From Microbacterium azadirachtae (GTDB taxonomy: Bacteria > Actinomycetota > Actinomycetes > Actinomycetales > Microbacteriaceae), in NCBI RefSeq assembly GCF_000956505.1, contig NZ_JYIX01000037.1:186001-250000 (forward strand): 64,000 bases of DNA, read 5' to 3'. Under the pieces are notes generated by a model. That model saw only the letters and a program-made list of their open reading frames with translations. It did not search any database and was not told where the DNA came from. The translations under genes were made by a program, and so were the position numbers. Shown here piece by piece: positions 24,706-34,333 of this stretch; within the stretch, counting starts at the first letter, position 1, and the number at the start of each line of letters is the position of its first letter.

Positions 24706-26373
24706 ATGCCCAGCATCGTCCGTATCCCCCCGGCGCCCGAGAGCCCGCTCTCGAACGCGGTCCGGATCCGTACTCGCGACGGCGTGTTGCTGGCTGCTGA
24801 CCTGTACTTGCCGGGTGCGCCCGGGATCGTCGATGACTCTCCCGGCGACACCATCCTCATCCGGCTGCCGTACGACAAGTCGGGTGTGTACTGCTTCATC
24901 CCGCTCATCGCCGAGTACCTCACACAGCACGGCTACCGGGTGCTCGCGCAAGATGTGCGGGGCAAGTTCCGCTCGGAAGGCGACGCGCTTCTCAACGTCA
25001 ACGAGGTCGACGACGGATACGACACCATCGAGTGGATCACTCAGCAGGCGTGGTCGAACGGCCGGGTCGCGATGTGGGGCGACAGCTACTACGGCTATAC
25101 CCAGTGGGCAGCTGCGTCGAGCGGGCACCCCGCGCTGAAGGCGATCTCGCCGCGGGTCACGGGGACCCAGCTCGGCGAGCCGGTGCGCCGTGAGGCCAGC
25201 GACCGCACGCGTCGCGTGGAGTGGGGCGTGACCTACATGTATCCGCTCACACAGTTCTTCGAGAACGACGCGCTGTATTGGGAGCCGGACTGGTCCCGCC
25301 GTGACTTCGCGGCCCAGGCGGAAGCGTTCATGACACAGATCGGCCACCGGGGACTGTCGTACGACCAGTGGTACCCGAATCCCGTGCTGCTGCCGCGGTT
25401 CCCGCAGGGAAGCCCCTTCGCAGGGCGCTCCGTGCCGGTGCTGCACACGATCGGCTGGTGGGACAACTGCGCCCCGCTCTCATGGGCGGATGTCAAGGCC
25501 ATCAAGCAGCACCCGAACTGGGATGCGCACCATTACCTCCGCATCGAGCCGATCGACCACGAGGGCTTCCAGCTGATCGAGGCAGACGGTGATCGCGTCA
25601 TGGATCGCACTGAGGCGCAGATCCGTGCCCTGCTGCCGCGCACGCTGGACCCGACTCTCGCCTTCTTCGAGGTGTTCGTCCGCGGCAACGGCTCTGCCTC
25701 CGACATCCCGCGTGTCGCGTGGAACCTTGCGGGCACCGAAGGCATGCGGGAGAGCGCCACCTGGCCGCCTGCCGGAGTGCGCACCCTGACCCGTTATGCC
25801 ACGGCAGACGGTTCCCTCCGCGTCGAGCGGCCCGTCGAGCCGACGACGCTTGAGTGGATCCATGACCCGGTCGACCTCGTTCCCTCCAGCGTGCCGGACG
25901 CCTTCGCGTACCTCCTGACGCTGCCGGATGAAGCATCGATCGGCGATCGCGATGACGTGCTGCGCTTCGACGGCGCCGTCCTCGAGACAGACGTGGATCT
26001 CGCAGGGCCCGTGGCCGTTTCAGCCCGGGTCGCTTCGGACGGCCCGGTACTGGATTGCTTTGTGCGCCTGCTCGATGTCGCCCCTGATGGCTCGGCCTTG
26101 CGGATCGCCCGGGGTCAGCTCCAGCTGCGCGATGCGACGTCTCCCGAGACGCTGGAGATCGACCTCGGTCACGTCGGGTACCGGCTCCGCGCTGGACATC
26201 GTCTGCGCGTGCACGTCTCCAGTAGCGACTACCCCGAGTTCCTGCCGCAGAACGGGACCGGGGCGGATCCGTGGACCGGAGGCGAGTTGCAGGCGAATCG
26301 CCAGCGGCTCGTCGTCGGTGGCGCAGATGCGTTCGCCCTCGCCCTCACCGTCCTGGAAGGAGAGCTGCCGTGA
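24706..26373 (+). CDS. CocE/NonD-type alpha/beta hydrolase (S15 family)
   Basis: 555 residues, no signal peptide, so cytoplasmic. Domain order: S15/CocE alpha/beta-hydrolase with nucleophile S127 in GDSYYG, aspartate D253 in GWWDN and histidine H285 in IDHEGF, then a C-terminal jelly-roll (X-Pro dipeptidyl-peptidase C-like) from about residue 360. Characterised relatives include cocaine esterase, cephalosporin acylases and alpha-amino-acid ester hydrolases, so an ester or amide of an acyl or aminoacyl group is the likely substrate. It is the first gene of the insert's operon; its stop overlaps the DUF3237 start (TGATG). Confidence 0.88.
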   Translation: MPSIVRIPPAPESPLSNAVRIRTRDGVLLAADLYLPGAPGIVDDSPGDTILIRLPYDKSGVYCFIPLIAEYLTQHGYRVLAQDVRGKFRSEGDALLNVNEVDDGYDTIEWITQQAWSNGRVAMWGDSYYGYTQWAAASSGHPALKAISPRVTGTQLGEPVRREASDRTRRVEWGVTYMYPLTQFFENDALYWEPDWSRRDFAAQAEAFMTQIGHRGLSYDQWYPNPVLLPRFPQGSPFAGRSVPVLHTIGWWDNCAPLSWADVKAIKQHPNWDAHHYLRIEPIDHEGFQLIEADGDRVMDRTEAQIRALLPRTLDPTLAFFEVFVRGNGSASDIPRVAWNLAGTEGMRESATWPPAGVRTLTRYATADGSLRVERPVEPTTLEWIHDPVDLVPSSVPDAFAYLLTLPDEASIGDRDDVLRFDGAVLETDVDLAGPVAVSARVASDGPVLDCFVRLLDVAPDGSALRIARGQLQLRDATSPETLEIDLGHVGYRLRAGHRLRVHVSSSDYPEFLPQNGTGADPWTGGELQANRQRLVVGGADAFALALTVLEGELP

Positions 26374-26831
26374 TGGAGCCCACCCTGGAATACGTCTTCG
26401 AGATCCGCGCCGGTATCGCCCCCGATGTCCACATCGGCCGTGGTCCGGAGGAGCGTCTCTCGTTCACCCCGGTCACCGGCGGCAGCGTCGTCGGTCTCCG
26501 ACTGAATGGCACAGTGCTGGCGGGCGGCGGCGACTGGGCCGTCGAACGGCTCGGCACCGCCCAGCTGGAAGCGCGCTATCTTCTCCAGGCCGACGACGGC
26601 GCCGTCATCGACATCATCAATCGCGGCTACTTCCGGGCGGCGCCCGAGCTCATCGCACGGATGGAGAAAGGCGAGGATATCCCGGAGGACGAGCCCGGTC
26701 TCTACTTCCGCACCGCACCTGTCTTTCAGACCGACGCCCCTGAGCACCGCTGGCTGGCCGAGAACCAGTTCGTCGGGCTCGCACGCGACGAGAACGGCCA
26801 GGTCTGCATCCGCGTCTTCCTGCTCAACTGA
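26373..26831 (+). CDS. DUF3237 protein, copy A
   Basis: 152-residue protein with the DUF3237 pattern: GPEERLSFTPVTGGSVVG near the start, GGGDWAVERLG, INRGYFR, YFRTAPVFQTDAPEHRWL and NQFVGLAR at the end. The fold is a small beta-barrel; biochemical function is unknown, though such genes often sit in degradation clusters. The ATG is embedded in the stop of the hydrolase gene, so the two are made together. A paralogue lies at 32162-32641 on the other side of the ABC transporter genes, which suggests a specific, perhaps complementary, job in the same pathway. Confidence 0.85.
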   Translation: MEPTLEYVFEIRAGIAPDVHIGRGPEERLSFTPVTGGSVVGLRLNGTVLAGGGDWAVERLGTAQLEARYLLQADDGAVIDIINRGYFRAAPELIARMEKGEDIPEDEPGLYFRTAPVFQTDAPEHRWLAENQFVGLARDENGQVCIRVFLLN

Positions 26832-26915
26832 CCCGACTGACCCGAGAACTAAACAGCGGCTCGACCCATTTCCATCCTTAGATTCCCTATCCCTCCTCCC
26901 GAACGGAACAGCACC

Positions 26916-28562
26916 ATGAAAAGAATCGGACTCGCAACCGGCGCGCTCGTGTGCGTCGCCGCGCTCGCGCTGACCGCGTGCTCGCCCCGGACCGGCGGCA
27001 ACGCAGCCGACGGTGACAATGGCAAGAAGATCACGCTTGTCGACGCGCAGCCGGCCGGCACCAAGGCTGTCGACAAGGTCACCTGGGCGATCGTCGAAGG
27101 CGAGCCTGCGACGCTGAACCCGGCGTCGTCGGCGAACCTGATCATCCCGAACCTCTGCGACAACCTGCTCTCGCTGCAGCCGGACTTCTCCGTGAAGCCC
27201 GGCGTCGCCGAGAGCGCGGAGTGGGCAGATCCGGTGACGTTCGTCATCAAGATCCGCAGCGACGTAAAGTTCTGGGACGGTAACCCCGTCACCGCGGACG
27301 ACGTCGTCTACAGCCTGAACCTGAACACCAACCCGGCGTCGCAGTGGTACGGCGCGTTCGCGTTGGTCGCGCCGGGCGGCATCGTCGCCACCGGTCCGGA
27401 CGAGGTCACCGTGCACTTCGTCGCGCCGGACAGCGACTTCCGAGACGCGATTTCCGGCCAGGGCAGCGCCGTCATGCAGAAGAAGTTCGGTGAGGCTGCA
27501 GGCCAGGGGCTCGGCACCGCGGACGCGGGTCTGATGTGCACCGGCCCCTACAAGCTCGACAAGGGCGGCTGGAAGCCGGGCACCGAGATCGACACGGTGG
27601 CGAACGAGGATTATTGGAACGGCGCCCCGCTGGTGAAGAACATGAACTACAAGTTCGTGTCCGACAGCTCGACGCTGACCACCGCGCTCACCCAGGGTGA
27701 GATCGACGGGGCAATCAACGTATCGCCCTCCTCGAAGGCGGCGTTCCAGGGCAATGGTGCCGGAACGCTTACGGTCGGCCACTCAACGGCGTCGTACAGC
27801 TTTGGTCCCGTCTCGGCTACGAGCGCCGCTGCGAACCCGAAGGTCCGGCAGGCTCTCAGCATGGCGATCGACCGGGAGCAGTATCTGAAGACGGTGGTCA
27901 ACGGTCTCGGGTACGTGCAGAAGACGATCGTCCCCGAGTTCTCGTTCCAGTCGAAGGAAGACGCCTCGATCTACCAGGCCGGCTACGACGCGCTCCCCGC
28001 GCCGAAGGTGGACATCGAAGGCGCCAAGAAGCTCCTGGCGGCGAGCGGCGCCGATCTGAGCAAGCCGCTCACGATCGCCATTCCCGCGGGCGCCAAGGAA
28101 TTCCTGCAGACGGCGACGATCGTGCAGAGCGCGGGCAAGGAGATTGGTCTGAGCATAAAGATCGACGAGATGCAGGCCTCCGACTTCGGCGCACTGTTCT
28201 ACGACCCGAGCAAGCGGGATGGCACCGACTTCGTCGCCACTCAGGGCTACTTGGAAACGCCAGGCATCCTGGGCTACCCCTCTCTGTTCCTGATGCCTGC
28301 CGAAATGGGCGGGGTGTTCAACTGGAGCAACTACAACAACCCCGAGGTGACCAAGGGCATGTCGGCCGCGCGCAATGCGACCGACCAGAAGACGGCCGCC
28401 GAGCAGTTCGTGGCAGCGCAGAAGCTCTTCGCACCGGACCAGCTTCAGGTCACCCTTGCAGGGACATACCAGCTCACCTACCTGAACAACAAGCTGTCTG
28501 GTGTCGTGACCTCCGTTGCCGTCTACAGCAGCCCCTGGGCTCTGCGCCTCGGCGGAAAGTGA
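26916..28562 (+). CDS. Peptide/nickel-type ABC substrate-binding lipoprotein (SBP family 5)
   Basis: 548 residues. A lipoprotein signal with LTAC lipobox (C22) anchors it outside the membrane. The family 5 pattern is clear: ATLNPASSANLIIPNLCDNL, VTFVIKIRSDVKFWDGNPVTADDVVYSLN, and the hinge GPYKLDKGGWKPG. Relatives bind di- and oligopeptides, nickel, opines or other mid-sized hydrophilic molecules. It is followed by two permeases and a double ATPase, a complete DppABCDF-like importer. The ligand is probably the ester or amide compound handled by the flanking hydrolases. Confidence 0.92.
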   Translation: MKRIGLATGALVCVAALALTACSPRTGGNAADGDNGKKITLVDAQPAGTKAVDKVTWAIVEGEPATLNPASSANLIIPNLCDNLLSLQPDFSVKPGVAESAEWADPVTFVIKIRSDVKFWDGNPVTADDVVYSLNLNTNPASQWYGAFALVAPGGIVATGPDEVTVHFVAPDSDFRDAISGQGSAVMQKKFGEAAGQGLGTADAGLMCTGPYKLDKGGWKPGTEIDTVANEDYWNGAPLVKNMNYKFVSDSSTLTTALTQGEIDGAINVSPSSKAAFQGNGAGTLTVGHSTASYSFGPVSATSAAANPKVRQALSMAIDREQYLKTVVNGLGYVQKTIVPEFSFQSKEDASIYQAGYDALPAPKVDIEGAKKLLAASGADLSKPLTIAIPAGAKEFLQTATIVQSAGKEIGLSIKIDEMQASDFGALFYDPSKRDGTDFVATQGYLETPGILGYPSLFLMPAEMGGVFNWSNYNNPEVTKGMSAARNATDQKTAAEQFVAAQKLFAPDQLQVTLAGTYQLTYLNNKLSGVVTSVAVYSSPWALRLGGK

Positions 28563-28661
28563 TCATCGCGTGAGTGGCCGGAGCCGTGGTTTCCGGGACC
28601 GCGGCCCCGGCCGCTCACCCAGACAAAGGACAGCGAAACTGGAAAGGGAGATGAACGCGTC

Positions 28662-29615
28662 ATGAACGCACTGACCCGTATTCTGCTCGGCAGACTCGGC
28701 GGCCTGGTGCTGACCCTCTTCCTCGCGAGCGTCGTGATCTTCTCGACGTTGCTGCTGACGGGTGATCCCATCGCCACGCTCGCGGGCGGGGCCAAGCCGA
28801 CCCCGGAACTGATCGCCCAGATCCGTGCCGAGTACCACCTGGATGCCCCTGTGTGGGCGCGGTACTGGGAGTGGCTCACCGGTGCGATGCAAGGACACTT
28901 CGGGCGCTCCTTCGTCTACAAGACAGACGTGATGACCCTCATCGCGCCGCGGTTCGGCATCACCGTGCAGCTCGTGCTGCTGACGGTCGCGCTCATCCTC
29001 GTGTTCGGTGTGGGCTCCGGCATCCTGGCTGCCACGCGCGGCCGCGCCGTCGACCGCGCCGTGAGCGTCCTCACCTCGCTCGGGATGGCGTTGCCGACCT
29101 TCGTCATCGCAATCCTGCTGATCTGGGTGTTCGCGCAATCTCTCGGCTGGTTCCCGGTCTTCGGCGCCGGCGACGGCTTCGGGGACCGACTCTGGCACCT
29201 CGTCCTACCCGCAGTCTCGCTCGCGGTGCTGTTCCTCGCATACATCAGCCGCATCACCCGCAGCTCACTGGTCGCCCAGCTGCATTCGGAGCACGTCGAC
29301 ACGGCCCGTGTCCGCGGCATTCCGCGCGGACGGATCTTCTCCGTGCATGTGTTCCGCAATGCCTCGCCGCAGATCCTCGCGATCTCCGGAACCACGATCG
29401 CCGGCCTGTTCGCCGCATCCGCCATCGCGGAGGTGGCGTTCGGTCTCGGCGGCATCGGGTCGCTGCTCGTGGAGGCCGCTTCCCGTTCCGACCTTCCGGT
29501 CGTGCAGATCCTGTCCCTCATCCTGGTGACGATCTTCGTGGTGCTCAACGCCATCGCCGACTTCATCAGCATCCTGATCGATCCGACCAGCGTCGTCGGA
29601 GGGCGCAGAGAATGA
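28662..29615 (+). CDS. Dpp/Opp-type ABC permease, DppB-like
   Basis: 317 residues, six hydrophobic helices. The N-terminal ILLGRLGGLVLTLFLASVVIF and the binding-protein-dependent transport EAA loop (SSLVAQLHSEHVDTARVRGIPRGR) are typical of DppB. ATG 28662 follows GGAAAGGGAG. Its stop overlaps the next permease start by 4 bp. It forms the membrane channel with the following DppC-like protein. Confidence 0.92.
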   Translation: MNALTRILLGRLGGLVLTLFLASVVIFSTLLLTGDPIATLAGGAKPTPELIAQIRAEYHLDAPVWARYWEWLTGAMQGHFGRSFVYKTDVMTLIAPRFGITVQLVLLTVALILVFGVGSGILAATRGRAVDRAVSVLTSLGMALPTFVIAILLIWVFAQSLGWFPVFGAGDGFGDRLWHLVLPAVSLAVLFLAYISRITRSSLVAQLHSEHVDTARVRGIPRGRIFSVHVFRNASPQILAISGTTIAGLFAASAIAEVAFGLGGIGSLLVEAASRSDLPVVQILSLILVTIFVVLNAIADFISILIDPTSVVGGRRE

Positions 29616-30472
29616 GCATCATTCAGCTCACCAAGGGTCAAGTCCCCGCCGTTGCCACCGGCGCGGCGAAGCACGACTGGACGTTCATCGTCGCCCTCAT
29701 CTTCTTCGGCGTCATCGCCGTGTCCGCGTTGCTCGGACCGTGGATCGCGCCCTACGACCCGTATCAGCTGTCCGGCGAGGTGAACGGGGCGTCGAGCATC
29801 GATCACCTCTTCGGCACGGACGACCTGGGTCGCGACATCCTGTCCCGGGTGCTCGCGGGCGCGCAGGCCAGCGTATTCGCCCCGATCGCCGTCGTGATCC
29901 TCTCGACGCTCTTCGGGCTGGCTTTCGCACTCGTCGGCGCGTGGTTCGGCGGGTGGGTCAGCGGCACGATCGCCCGGATCATCGACGTCATCTTCGCCAT
30001 TCCTGGCCTCGTGGTCGCCGTGCTCGCGGTGGCGATGTTCGGCAAGGGACTCGTCGCACCCGTCGTCGCGCTATCGATCGCATACATCCCCGTCGTTGCG
30101 CGGCTCTCGCAGACCGCCGCATCCCGCGAGCTGGGAAAGCCGTACATGGCGGCTCTGCGCGTGCAGGGGGTGTCCAGCTGGGCGATGTGCTTCCGGCACC
30201 TACTGCCGGCGATGATCCCGATCGTCGCAGCGCAGATGGCCATCGGATTCGGCTACGCGATGCTCGACCTCGCGGCCATATCGTTCCTGGGCCTCGGCCA
30301 GCAGCCGCCGAACCCCGACTGGGGATCGATGATCTCCACGGGCCAGGCCGGCATCCTCGCAGGCGCCCCCGAACAGTCCGTGTTCCCGGCGGCTCTCGTC
30401 GTCATCACCGTGCTAGCCGTCGGCATCATCGGCGCCAGAGTCACCGTCTGGGCTGAGGAGAAGGACTCATGA
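29612..30472 (+). CDS. Dpp/Opp-type ABC permease, DppC-like
   Basis: 286 residues, about six helices. The soluble stretch after helix 1, APYDPYQLSG and HLFGTDDLGRDILSRVL, is the hallmark of DppC/OppC subunits; the EAA loop is SRELGKPYMAALRVQGVSS-like. It overlaps the preceding permease and the following ATPase gene by 4 bp (ATGA) at each end, so all three are translationally coupled. Confidence 0.92.
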   Translation: MSIIQLTKGQVPAVATGAAKHDWTFIVALIFFGVIAVSALLGPWIAPYDPYQLSGEVNGASSIDHLFGTDDLGRDILSRVLAGAQASVFAPIAVVILSTLFGLAFALVGAWFGGWVSGTIARIIDVIFAIPGLVVAVLAVAMFGKGLVAPVVALSIAYIPVVARLSQTAASRELGKPYMAALRVQGVSSWAMCFRHLLPAMIPIVAAQMAIGFGYAMLDLAAISFLGLGQQPPNPDWGSMISTGQAGILAGAPEQSVFPAALVVITVLAVGIIGARVTVWAEEKDS

Positions 30473-32148
30473 CCGTTCCCGTGTTGGAGATCGCGGATCT
30501 CGACATCTTCGCGCCTGGTGCAGATGGGCCTCGTCAACTGGTATTCGGCAGCTCGCTGTCGGTGCAGCGAGGCCAAGCCATTGGGCTGGTTGGGGAGTCT
30601 GGTTCAGGCAAGACACTCACGGTGCGGGCCGTCGCAGGACTCCTCCCTGAGGGGTTCGGCACAAGCGGCACGATCCGCATCGACGGCCAGGATCTCAGCA
30701 CGATGACGCCCCGCGCGCTGCGCGATCTGCGCGCGCACCGTCTGGGTATGGTCTTCCAGACGCCCCGTGCGCACCTCAACTCGCTGCGCACGATCGGCGA
30801 CTTCATGACAGAAGCGCTCGTGCACGTCGCCGGCGTGAAACCCTCGACCGCACGCGCACGCGCGATAGAGCTGCTCGACGAGGTCGGCATCAACGACCCC
30901 GGCAGGCGGCTGCATCAGCATCCCGGCGAGTTGTCGGGTGGTCTGCTGCAGCGCGTGATGATCGCGGCCACCCTGGCGATGGATCCAGACATCCTGCTCG
31001 CCGATGAGATCACGACAGCACTGGATGTGACCACCCAGGAAGAGGTGATGGCTGTCATCGCCGACCTGCGCACGCACCGAGAGCTGTCGCTGCTGTTCAT
31101 CACACACGACCTGGCCCTCGCCGGCGCGGTCTGCGACCGTGTCAACGTCATGCAACACGGACGCATCGTCGAGACGTTGAACGCGGCGACAATGCGACAG
31201 GACGCCACCGACGACTACACGCAGTTGCTCATGTCAGCAGCCCTGGACGAGGTCCCACCGATCGCAGCGAACGCCGCGGCGGAGCAGCCGGTCATTTCGA
31301 TCGAGGATCTGCGCAAGACCTACCAGGTGCGCGCGGCGAGCGGCGCCAAGGAGACGCTCGTCGCCGTCGACGACGTCTCCCTGCAGCTCGCACCTGGCGG
31401 ATCGCTCGGGATCGTCGGCGAATCCGGATCCGGGAAGTCCACCACCGCCCGGGTGCTGCTCGGTCTGGAGCGCGCCGACAGCGGCAGGATCACCGTGGAC
31501 GGTCAGGACTGGAGCGTGCCGGCGCGGCGCGGGAAGGAGAGGCGTGCGCGAGCGAAGATCGCGCAGATGGTGTTCCAGGATCCGTATCAGTCTCTCGATC
31601 GCCGTCAGACGATCCGGCAGTGCCTCACGGAGTCGGTCCGGGTGCACCGTCCCAAAGTCGCCAAGGAAGCCGTGGCCGCCCGCGTGACGGAGCTGATGGC
31701 GCAGGTGCGCCTCGACGAGGCCCTGCTGGACACGCGCCCGCGTGCCCTCTCCGGCGGGCAGCGTCAGCGCGTCGCGATCGCCCGTGCACTGGCCGCCGAC
31801 CCGGTGTTGCTCGTGCTCGACGAGGCAGTGTCAGCCCTGGATGTCACCACCCAGGTCGAGATCCTGACGCTGCTAGACCGGATCCGTCGCATGACGGGTG
31901 TCGCCCTGCTTATGATCACACACGATCTCACCGTGATCCGGCGGCTGTGCGACCACGTCGTAGTCATGCGCCAGGGAGTGATCGAGGAGCGCGGCACCGC
32001 CGCCGAGATCCTAGACAATCCGCAAGCGGAATACACGAAGCTACTTCTGGATTCGATCCCGCGCGAGGGGTGGAGCCCTCGCCGGCGCCGGCTGGGACGC
32101 ACCAAGTCCATGCCGACAGTCACCCGCAGCACCATCATCCCCCGATGA
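30469..32148 (+). CDS. Fused double ABC ATPase (DppD-DppF type)
   Basis: 559 residues holding two complete nucleotide-binding domains. NBD1 has Walker A GESGSGKT (about residue 43) and signature LSGGLLQRV; NBD2 has Walker A GESGSGKS (about residue 320) and LSGGQRQRV, both with D-loops and switch histidines (FITHDL, MITHDL). This fuses what are usually separate DppD and DppF subunits, a common actinobacterial form. It powers the importer formed with the two upstream permeases. Confidence 0.93.
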   Translation: MTVPVLEIADLDIFAPGADGPRQLVFGSSLSVQRGQAIGLVGESGSGKTLTVRAVAGLLPEGFGTSGTIRIDGQDLSTMTPRALRDLRAHRLGMVFQTPRAHLNSLRTIGDFMTEALVHVAGVKPSTARARAIELLDEVGINDPGRRLHQHPGELSGGLLQRVMIAATLAMDPDILLADEITTALDVTTQEEVMAVIADLRTHRELSLLFITHDLALAGAVCDRVNVMQHGRIVETLNAATMRQDATDDYTQLLMSAALDEVPPIAANAAAEQPVISIEDLRKTYQVRAASGAKETLVAVDDVSLQLAPGGSLGIVGESGSGKSTTARVLLGLERADSGRITVDGQDWSVPARRGKERRARAKIAQMVFQDPYQSLDRRQTIRQCLTESVRVHRPKVAKEAVAARVTELMAQVRLDEALLDTRPRALSGGQRQRVAIARALAADPVLLVLDEAVSALDVTTQVEILTLLDRIRRMTGVALLMITHDLTVIRRLCDHVVVMRQGVIEERGTAAEILDNPQAEYTKLLLDSIPREGWSPRRRRLGRTKSMPTVTRSTIIPR

Positions 32149-32161
32149 GACGAGACGGACC

Positions 32162-32641
32162 ATGACCGAACCTTTGATCAAACCCGGCTTCGAGTTCTGC
32201 TTCGAGCTGCGCTGCCGCGTCGACGACGCCCTGCCGCTCGGCGGCAGCACCTTCGGCGAGGGCCTTCACTTCGCCAAGGTCTCCGGCGGCACAGTCACCG
32301 GGCCGCGGCTCCGCGGCGTCGTGCTTGACTCGGGCGGAGACTGGTGGAACGGCCAGGGACTGACGGTGACACTCGATGCGCGCTACGTGATCTCCGCCGA
32401 TGTGACCGCTGGACGGGCGGCCGTTGAGGTCGTCAACCGCGGCATCTGGCGCACCGACGAACCCACGTTCGAGCGGATGCTGCAGGGCGAGGACATCTCC
32501 GAGCGGGACCTCTACTACCGCACCGCATTCGTCTTCCGCACCGAGCATCCCGAACTGCGCTGGCTCACCGTGTCCCAGTTTGTCGGGTATGCACGCGCCG
32601 AGCCGGGCTTCGTCATCATCCGCGTGTTCCGCCTGACCTGA
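32162..32641 (+). CDS. DUF3237 protein, copy B
   Basis: 159-residue paralogue of the protein at 26373-26831: EGLHFAKVSGGTVTGPRLRG, SGGDWWNGQGL, VVNRGIWR, YYRTAFVFRTEHPELRWL and SQFVGYAR align segment by segment. Overall identity looks moderate, so the copies are old rather than a recent duplication, and may act on different intermediates or form a heteromer. It lies 13 bp after the ATPase gene and 42 bp before the amidohydrolase gene, within the same operon. Function unknown. Confidence 0.85.
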   Translation: MTEPLIKPGFEFCFELRCRVDDALPLGGSTFGEGLHFAKVSGGTVTGPRLRGVVLDSGGDWWNGQGLTVTLDARYVISADVTAGRAAVEVVNRGIWRTDEPTFERMLQGEDISERDLYYRTAFVFRTEHPELRWLTVSQFVGYARAEPGFVIIRVFRLT

Positions 32642-32683
32642 GTAGCCTGACCGGGCCTCGCCCGGAGATTTGGAGAACTGAGC

Positions 32684-34333
32684 ATGACTGCATCCGCAGA
32701 TCTCGTCATCATCGGCGGTCGCGTGTTCGACGGCGCCGTCCTCACCGACAACACGGCGGTCGCCATCGCCGCGGGCCGCATCGTGCGCGTCGGGTCCGAC
32801 CCCTACGTGCGCGAGCTCGCCGGCGCACAGACGCGTGTGGTTGACGCGGCGGGGGGACTCATCCACCCTGGCTTTGTCGATGCGCACGTGCACGCGTCGT
32901 TCGCCGGCGTGGAGCGACTGAGCCTGGATCTCACCCCCGCGCGCAGCGTCGAGGAGACGTTCGACCTGATCCGCGCAGCCGCCGAGCACAGCGAAGGGGC
33001 GTGGCTGACCGGCGGCGGCTGGGACCACGAGCTCTTCCCGATGCCAACCAGGCAGATGCTGGATGCGATCGAGCCTGACCGCCCCGTAGCGTTGAATGAC
33101 GCCGGCCACCACACGCTCTGGGTCAACTCGAAGGCGCTCCAGCTCGCCGGCGTCACCCGCGACACCCCGCAGCCGCACGGAGGCGAGATCTGTCTCGACG
33201 AGGTCGGCGACCCGACCGGCTACCTCAACGAGACGGCCGCGGAGCTGGTGGGGCGCATCATTCCGCCAGCGACCGACGATGAGATCTACGAGGGGCTGCT
33301 GAACGCGCAGAACCACCTGTGGTCGCTCGGCGTCACAGGCTGGCACGAGGCAATCCTCGGCGAGTACAACGGCAAAGCGGACTGCACGATCGGCTACCTG
33401 CGCGGGATCGCCGACGGCACCCTGAAGAGCAGCACCTCCGGCGCACTATGGATCGCCCCCGGACTGCGGCGCGAGGACGTGCCGGCGCTGGTTGCGCACT
33501 TCATCGAGCTGCGCGAGCACAACGCGGCAGCAGGCTACTCCACCTCGACCGCCAAGGCGATGATCGACGGCGTCCCGCACGGCGGGACGGCCGCGTTGTT
33601 CGAGCCCTACTGCAATCACGGTGACGGTTTCGCCGGCGAGTTGCACTTCGATGAGGATACAATCCGCGACTTCGTGCAGCAGTTGGATGCTGCCGGCTTC
33701 GCCCTGCACCTGCACATCATGGGCGACCGGGGCATCCGCGTCGCCTTGGACGCAATAGAGGCAGCCCGGGCGGCCAACGGCGCCGGCCCGCGCCACCACA
33801 TCGCGCACCTATCGCTGGTCCAGCCCGACGACGCCAAACGATTCGGCCCGCTCGGGATCACCGCGAACATCCAGGGCCTATGGGCCTCGCCCGACCCTTT
33901 CCTGGCCAGCATGATCGGCGAGGAACGGATGCTGCACGGCTACCCCTTCCGCACCATGGCCGACGCCGGCGCCGCACTCGCGATGGGATCGGACTGGCCA
34001 GTCTCGCCCGCCGAACCCTGGCTCGCGATCCACGTGACGGTCAATCGCTGGGCACCGCTTCCGCCCGGCATCGACGCGCCGACCCTCACCGTCGACGCCG
34101 AGCCATCTACCCTCGACGCCGAGAACCAGGCCCTCACTCTGCAGCAGGCACTCGCGGCCTACACGAGTGGATCCACCGAGCTGGTACTCGGACGCCCCGG
34201 CCGAGTACGCGTAGGAGAGCGGGCCGACCTCGCCGTTGCCACCGAGAATCCGTTCGATCTCCCGACCGCTGCGATCGCGTCAGCGCGCACCGCAGTGACA
34301 GTGGTCGCCGGCGAGGTCGTGTTCCAGCTCTGA
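32684..34333 (+). CDS. YtcJ-like amidohydrolase
   Basis: 549-residue metal-dependent hydrolase of the amidohydrolase superfamily (YtcJ/N-substituted formamide deformylase type). Metal ligands are visible in order: HPGFVDAHVHAS near residue 64-68, the central HLHIMGD, HHIAHLSLVQP, and the final aspartate in MGSDWPV. A C-terminal beta-strand region with GERADLAV rebuilds the composite sandwich. No signal peptide, so it acts after uptake. ATG 32684 follows TTGGAGAA. It ends the insert's operon and likely cleaves an amide or formamide bond in the imported compound or in the product of the CocE-type hydrolase. Confidence 0.88.
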   Translation: MTASADLVIIGGRVFDGAVLTDNTAVAIAAGRIVRVGSDPYVRELAGAQTRVVDAAGGLIHPGFVDAHVHASFAGVERLSLDLTPARSVEETFDLIRAAAEHSEGAWLTGGGWDHELFPMPTRQMLDAIEPDRPVALNDAGHHTLWVNSKALQLAGVTRDTPQPHGGEICLDEVGDPTGYLNETAAELVGRIIPPATDDEIYEGLLNAQNHLWSLGVTGWHEAILGEYNGKADCTIGYLRGIADGTLKSSTSGALWIAPGLRREDVPALVAHFIELREHNAAAGYSTSTAKAMIDGVPHGGTAALFEPYCNHGDGFAGELHFDEDTIRDFVQQLDAAGFALHLHIMGDRGIRVALDAIEAARAANGAGPRHHIAHLSLVQPDDAKRFGPLGITANIQGLWASPDPFLASMIGEERMLHGYPFRTMADAGAALAMGSDWPVSPAEPWLAIHVTVNRWAPLPPGIDAPTLTVDAEPSTLDAENQALTLQQALAAYTSGSTELVLGRPGRVRVGERADLAVATENPFDLPTAAIASARTAVTVVAGEVVFQL

